This document shows, piece after piece, positions 60,378-64,000 of a stretch of 64,000 nt of DNA. Source of the DNA: JADGHX01 sp037200125 (GTDB lineage Bacteria > Pseudomonadota > Gammaproteobacteria > Steroidobacterales > Steroidobacteraceae); contig JBBCGS010000006.1 in assembly GCA_037200125.1 (NCBI GenBank), positions 744,001-808,000 on the forward strand, written 5' to 3'. Numbering within the stretch: position 1 is the stretch's first letter; every line of letters starts with the position of its first letter. The notes under the pieces are model-generated. The model did no database searches and was not told where the DNA came from. It was given only the letters and a program-made list of their open reading frames with translations. Both the position numbers and the translations under genes were made by a program.

Positions 60378-61336
60378 TGACCTTTTCCCGGCGTGATTTC
60401 CTGCGCGATAGCGCGCAGGCCCTTTCGGCTGCTGCACTGATTGGCCTGCCCGCCATCGCATCCGCCGCCAAGACTCGCATCCAAGTGCAGGACGTGAACG
60501 GCCTCGCGCTGCTGACCGGTGGTGGTGGCAATGTCGTGACCCTGCCCTCCGCCGAGGGCGCGCTGCTGGTCGATGGCGGCCTCGCGGCCCATTCCTCGGA
60601 AGTGTTGAAGGCTGTGGCCTCGGCCACCGGAGCCAAGCGTGTGGCGACGCTGATCAACACGCACTGGCACCCGGAACAGACCGGTTCCAACGAGACCGTG
60701 GGCAAGGCCGGCGGCATCATCATTTCGCATGAGGTCACGCGCCTGGCGCTGGGCCGGAAGAATCCATCGGCGCTGTACGCTGGTACCTATGGCGCCCTGC
60801 CTCCAAAGGCGCTGCCGACAGTTACCACCTACAACACCGGCACGCTGCAGTTCGCTGGCGAGCAGGTGGACTACCGCTACCTGCCCGGCGCGCACACAAA
60901 TGGCGACCTGTACGTGCACTTCCCGAAGCACAACGTCATCGTGGCTGGCGGGCCGGTTGCCGGCCACAGCTGGCCGGTGATCGACTGGCTGGGCGGCGGC
61001 TTCTATCACGGCTTCCTGCGCTCCTACGAAATTCTCTGCGAGGTGGTGAAGCCCGACACCCTCGTGATCGGCGCGCAGGGTGTGCCGCTGACTGGCAGCG
61101 ACATCGTCCGCTACAAGGACGTGTACTGGGCCCTGTTCAAGCAGATGTTCATCCTGTTCAACAAGGGCTTCGGGCCTGAGGACGTGGTGGAGTTCAACAA
61201 AGGCAAAGAGTTCGTCGGCGTGGTGCCGGTGGTGGCCGACCGGCCGCTAAAGGGACTCATTGAGGAGATGGGCGACCCGTCGCAGTTCCTGGAATACGCT
61301 TATCGTAGCCTGCAGCAGGCGACTATCCCTCACTGA
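60377..61336 (+). CDS. Tat-exported metallo-beta-lactamase-fold protein with altered metal motif
   Basis: A 319-residue protein with a clear Tat signal (SRRDFLRDSAQALSAAALIG). The fold start (GLALLTGGGGNVVTLPSAEG, LLVDGGLAAHSSEVL) is normal. The metal motif, usually HxHxDH, reads THWHPEQTGSN: His96 and His98 are kept, while Asp and the fourth His are Glu100 and Gln101. These last two serve metal site 2, so a mononuclear or changed centre is expected. Further ligand candidates are in YLPGAHTNGDLYVHFP and GGPVAGHSWPVID. The ATG overlaps the ankyrin stop. Its substrate is unknown. Confidence 0.85.
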   Translation: MTFSRRDFLRDSAQALSAAALIGLPAIASAAKTRIQVQDVNGLALLTGGGGNVVTLPSAEGALLVDGGLAAHSSEVLKAVASATGAKRVATLINTHWHPEQTGSNETVGKAGGIIISHEVTRLALGRKNPSALYAGTYGALPPKALPTVTTYNTGTLQFAGEQVDYRYLPGAHTNGDLYVHFPKHNVIVAGGPVAGHSWPVIDWLGGGFYHGFLRSYEILCEVVKPDTLVIGAQGVPLTGSDIVRYKDVYWALFKQMFILFNKGFGPEDVVEFNKGKEFVGVVPVVADRPLKGLIEEMGDPSQFLEYAYRSLQQATIPH

Positions 61337-61505
61337 CCGATGAGCGCTAGGCCACCGACCTGTGCCGCATCTGGAGAGGGCGTGACGGCTGGGCGGCGTT
61401 GGCCCGAGTGATGGACTGCCATAGCCGAGAGCTACTCGGCTGGCATCCATCGCGCAGTGAAAAATCGAAGACGACAGAAGCCGCTCTCGAGCTAATGGCA
61501 CTGCA

Positions 61506-61679
61506 TTAGGCCGCAGCGTTTCCGTGGACCATGATCTTCCACCTCTGCTGCGGCCGTGATTTCTTCATCCACGGATAGGATTTGGGTCTGCGCTTCTTCA
61601 TCCGGGGCTCGACACGTCCGGGTCGATGGGCAACACGAACGCCGGCAATCAGCTTCCACAAATCGGCATCGTGGCGGGC
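61506..61679 (-). pseudogene. C-terminal scrap of an IS4-type transposase
   Basis: The minus frame reads ADLWKLIAGVRVAHRPGRVE and then PRMKKRRPKSYPWMKKSR, the basic end common to many IS4-family transposases (RPGRVEPR...KRRPK). Only about 55 residues remain and no DDE catalytic region is present. It is fused in frame to the AbiEii-like start at 61680, so it marks the end of an insertion that deleted the rest of both genes. Confidence 0.6.
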
Positions 61680-61733
61680 CTGGTCAGCGAACGCGGCAAA
61701 GTGCTCGCGAAACAAGTCGAGCCCCTTTACCAC
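61680..61733 (-). pseudogene. First 18 codons of an AbiEii-like nucleotidyltransferase toxin
   Basis: GTG 61733 opens VKGLDLFREHFAAFADQ, the usual start of AbiEii/AbiGii-type toxins. The text then breaks off into the transposase scrap. The start follows the antitoxin-like stop with a 4-base-type junction (TGGTAAAGG region), the common arrangement of these pairs. Confidence 0.5.
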
Positions 61734-61985
61734 GGAATGCGCGCTTTGAGTTCCTCGAGGGCCTGCTGAACTCGGTCGTCCGGCTCATCCTGCAAGCTCA
61801 AAGTCAGCGACAAAGGATCGACGGTATTGTTTTCCTTCAGCAGATTGGGCGTGTAGCTCCACACCTGCCACTGAGAAGCATTTGGCTGCGCCCCCTGCAG
61901 TGTCTGCACTCCTGCTTGCTGGGCGGCTTTCCATTGAGCGGTGCTAACGGCGTAAGTAGGGTGAGGCGGTTCAGTTAGCATCGAG
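61727..61985 (-). pseudogene. C-terminal part of an AbiE-type antitoxin
   Basis: The minus frame reads TAQWKAAQQAGVQTLQGAQP, then WQVWSYTPNLLKENNTVDPL and SLTLSLQDEPDDRVQQALEE, ending KARIPW. This is the typical end of antitoxins paired with AbiEii-like toxins (VDPLSLxLSLxDDPDxRVxxAL). The N-terminal winged-helix part is missing; integrase-like sequence lies there instead. Confidence 0.5.
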
Positions 61986-62002
61986 GAGAACGCCAAGGCG
62001 CT

Positions 62003-62154
62003 CAAACCCCCCAGCGGCGGCCGTGGCAGTTTTGCTTGCGCCTCAGTGGCCACCCAGCGGCCGGGGTGACGTACAGAAAGAGCCCTTTTCCGTCGTACAG
62101 CTTGCTGGGCTTCTCGACCGCTTTCGCCGCACGGATGGCCAGATCGGTCAGCAT
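62003..62154 (-). pseudogene. N-terminal fragment of a phage-type tyrosine integrase
   Basis: From ATG 62154 the minus frame reads LTDLAIRAAKAVEKPSKLYD and GKGLFLYVTPAAGW, the start of the arm-binding domain of P4-like integrases. About 50 codons remain before a stop and the catalytic domain is absent. No tRNA gene or attachment repeat was seen upstream. Confidence 0.6.
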
Positions 62155-62203
62155 GGACGAAGTCCCTTGAGACCCACATTGCCACTCGTACGGGTGGCGT
62201 CAC

Positions 62204-62647
62204 GTCAGTGAGGATAATCAGAAGCGCGCATCACTCGCACGTGGCCGACAGCCCCGGAGGCGCCGTGTTTTTCGTCTATGGAAGGCTCCTGCTGTCTCCT
62301 GACGGCTCTCAAGCGCTCCTCGCGATTTGATGAAGAGACCGCGCATCGGGCGCACATTCCTCGCGTGCTCATCCAAATGCACTCTGGAAATCTGTCGCGC
62401 GCTCCCCGGTCGAGTTCTCCTCGAGAAAGCCCGACCTCTCGTGACCGACACCCTACCGCGCGACAGACGCTAGAGATCCGGTTCGACGATCCTGAACCGA
62501 CGTACTCTCATCAGCCTACCCTTGGCGTGCCACATACCGCTCTCGGTGAAAACCTAGCTCTCGCAGTCAGCGCTGCCGGAGTTGGCGGTCGACAACGAAG
62601 CCCACCGACGCATGACGCAGGCCGACCCGGCTCTATTGCCCGCAGCG
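62204..62647. other. 444-bp stretch without a supported gene
   Basis: Open frames exist on both strands but none gives recognisable or convincing protein text or a ribosome site. It separates the mobile-element mosaic from the methyltransferase gene. Confidence 0.5.
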
Positions 62648-63319
62648 CTAACGCAAGGCATCCGCCGCCGCTGAACCGCAAACCAGGCGATAAGTCCACA
62701 CACGCGCAGGCCAGAGGTTGCGCCAGATCATGGGCGATACTTTGGCGCGTAGACCAGGACGCGGAGCCGGAACGGGCGAACGCAGAAAGTAGGTAAATTG
62801 CAGGAACGGCGCACCAGGCACAGCCTGACGCAAGCACCCGAGCACGAGACGTAATCGCTCATGCGGCGGGCGCAGGATCAGCGGAAGGCCGGCGACGATG
62901 GCAAAGGCCGGCTGCGCAAGGGCACGCATGATGGAAGGCGCGCGATAGGCATCCGCGTGCAGCACCAGCGCTTGCGGCCATCGCTTTCGCAACCGTTCGC
63001 AGAAGCCGCCATCCATTTCGACCAGCACCAGGCGCGAGGGATGGACACCGCGCTCGATTAGCGCGGACGTGACCGCTCCCGTGCCGGGTCCAAGCTCGAT
63101 AAGCTGTCCCGGCGTTGAGGGATCGACCCGCGCCGCCATCGCGCGCGCCAGCTCGGGGCCGCTCGGCGCGACGGCGCCCGCCCGCATCGGGTTTTCGAAA
63201 CAGGAGCGAAGAAAAGCTGCCGCATCGGTCCGACGGTGGCCGATCGCTTTCTCGTGCGCCTCGCCGGGCCGCGTCGTGCGCGCAGGCGATCGATCAACAT
63301 CGCGTGATTCAAGGCTCAT
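62648..63319 (-). CDS. PmtA-like SAM-dependent methyltransferase
   Basis: A 223-residue class I methyltransferase. The SAM motif is QLIELGPGTGAVTSALIERG, with the acidic motif II in LVLVEMDGGFCERL and motif III near VLHADAY. The segment FLRSCFENPMRAGAVAPSGP at 35-55 and the end LQFTYFLRSPVPAPRPGL are typical of the phospholipid N-methyltransferase PmtA and related rRNA-dimethylase-like enzymes. It may methylate phosphatidylethanolamine, but a different acceptor is possible. It stands alone on the minus strand. Confidence 0.78.
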   Translation of the reverse strand: MSLESRDVDRSPARTTRPGEAHEKAIGHRRTDAAAFLRSCFENPMRAGAVAPSGPELARAMAARVDPSTPGQLIELGPGTGAVTSALIERGVHPSRLVLVEMDGGFCERLRKRWPQALVLHADAYRAPSIMRALAQPAFAIVAGLPLILRPPHERLRLVLGCLRQAVPGAPFLQFTYFLRSPVPAPRPGLRAKVSPMIWRNLWPARVWTYRLVCGSAAADALR

Positions 63320-63603
63320 TCAACACCCATTGGGTAACTGTACCGGCGCGTATCGAAGCGCCTGATCGTTTCCTCCAGATGTCCAGCCTTTTCGGGACCG
63401 AGACGATATCGAGGCACGTGTGTCCCGGGACTGCATTGGTCCGTTGCGATTCTTCACCGACGCTCCGCGGCGTATGTCCGAAACAACGCAGACACAATCC
63501 GGCATTCCGCAGCCACAGGGCTATTCCAGTCTCCGTAGCCGCAGTGCCCTGACGTCACCGCACGGTCCTCGAATGCCCTGTTCCACTACCGCGAGTACCC
63601 ATC

Positions 63604-64000
63604 ATGCAGAGCCTTACTCGATCCGTTCATCATGCGATGCTCCTCATCGGTACGCTCACCCTCGCTGCCTGCAGAAGCGCGCCAATGAGCGCTCCCGCCC
63701 GACCTGCAGTGCCCGTGGCGCAACCGATGCCTACGCCGCCAGCCGCGCCGGTCGACCCGAATATCTATTCCTATCCCGCGCAAGGGCAGACCGCCGAACA
63801 GCAAGGTCGTGATCGGTACGAGTGCCATATGTGGGCTGTGCGACAAAGTGCCTTCGATCCGAGCGCGGCGAATCTGTCCGTGGTGCATCGGGTGCAAATC
63901 GTCGAAAGCCCAGCACCCGGCGTTCAAACCGTCGTAGGTGCAGCCGCCGGAGCACTGATCGGTGCGTCAGTGTCCGGTCATCGCGCCGGCGCAAGTGGTG
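63604..64000 (+). CDS. Glycine-zipper lipoprotein (C-terminus beyond window)
   Basis: ATG 63604 starts a lipoprotein signal (HHAMLLIGTLTLAACRS) with lipobox LAAC and Cys at residue 24. A Pro-rich linker follows, then a conserved-looking segment (TAEQQGRDRYECHMWAVRQS, FDPS) and a glycine-zipper stretch (VGAAAGALIGASVSGHRAG) that would insert in or span a membrane. The frame is open to the window edge. It resembles YMGG-like/glycine-zipper outer-membrane lipoproteins; function unknown. Confidence 0.7.
   Translation, partial: MQSLTRSVHHAMLLIGTLTLAACRSAPMSAPARPAVPVAQPMPTPPAAPVDPNIYSYPAQGQTAEQQGRDRYECHMWAVRQSAFDPSAANLSVVHRVQIVESPAPGVQTVVGAAAGALIGASVSGHRAGASG

Noticed and set aside
62480..62500. 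GGTTCGA sequence as a tRNA T-loop near the integrase fragment
   Set aside because: No acceptor stem or anticodon arm could be built around it.
62278..62796. 172-codon frame on the plus strand
   Set aside because: No family, no ribosome site, and its last part is antisense to the methyltransferase gene.
1..64000. CRISPR array
   Set aside because: No series of regularly spaced direct repeats was seen; the only tandem DNA repeat is the 9-bp unit at 27731.

Overview
The window reads as a GC-rich gammaproteobacterial chromosome. The supporting marks are the flagellar layout under sigma-54 and sigma-28 promoters, a single-chain PurL, a DUF1820 protein and paired DUF1592/DUF1552 genes. A relative of Steroidobacterales or Xanthomonadales is my inference. 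I saw no rRNA, tRNA or CRISPR array.

Layout. 1-16032 is one flagellar cluster. flgM (cut by the left edge) and flgA are on minus; flgBCDEFGHIJKL, fliC, flaG and fliD are on plus. Sigma-54 promoters face both ways from the flgA/flgB gap and a sigma-28 promoter precedes fliC. A 32-bp perfect inverted repeat lies in the flgA/flgB gap, and 26 bases of it recur inside flgH. 16051-18916 is a periplasmic adaptor plus TolC-like channel. 19200-20187 is a nucleotidyltransferase/HEPN-like pair whose second gene is cut off against purL. 20097-28551 holds purL, DUF1820, a frameshifted TagH-type FHA gene, a soluble PAS chemoreceptor and a histidine phosphatase. 28655-31394 is mostly decay: remnants of a GH3 glucosidase and a nitronate monooxygenase. 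31328-34967 carries a PilZ protein, an outer-membrane barrel and a two-component system.

34897-44685 is a carbohydrate locus. GH144, GH15, an SbmA/YddA-like ABC protein, a CocE-like hydrolase lacking its usual catalytic residues and a DUF707 protein form one minus-strand run with 4-base stop/start overlaps. A GH3 beta-glucosidase diverges from it. 44743-49601 is an NAD salvage operon (pncA, pncB, nadE, nadM-Nudix) with divergent nrtR and a 28-bp palindrome between them. Here pncA is broken and nadE has lost the middle of its glutaminase domain.

49673-54907 is an accessory region: a broken DUF1552 gene, a broken response regulator, small unknown genes, and a proteasome-beta-like Ntn hydrolase. 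Beside the hydrolase lie a 71-residue protein and a decayed RelA/SpoT-like gene that share an N-terminal motif. I regard this as the best candidate for an undescribed system. 54908-61336 is an exported module (DUF1592 cytochrome-like protein, DUF1552, ankyrin protein, metallo-beta-lactamase-fold protein). 61506-62154 is a mosaic of integrase, AbiE-like toxin-antitoxin and IS4-type fragments. The window ends with a methyltransferase and a lipoprotein cut by the right edge.
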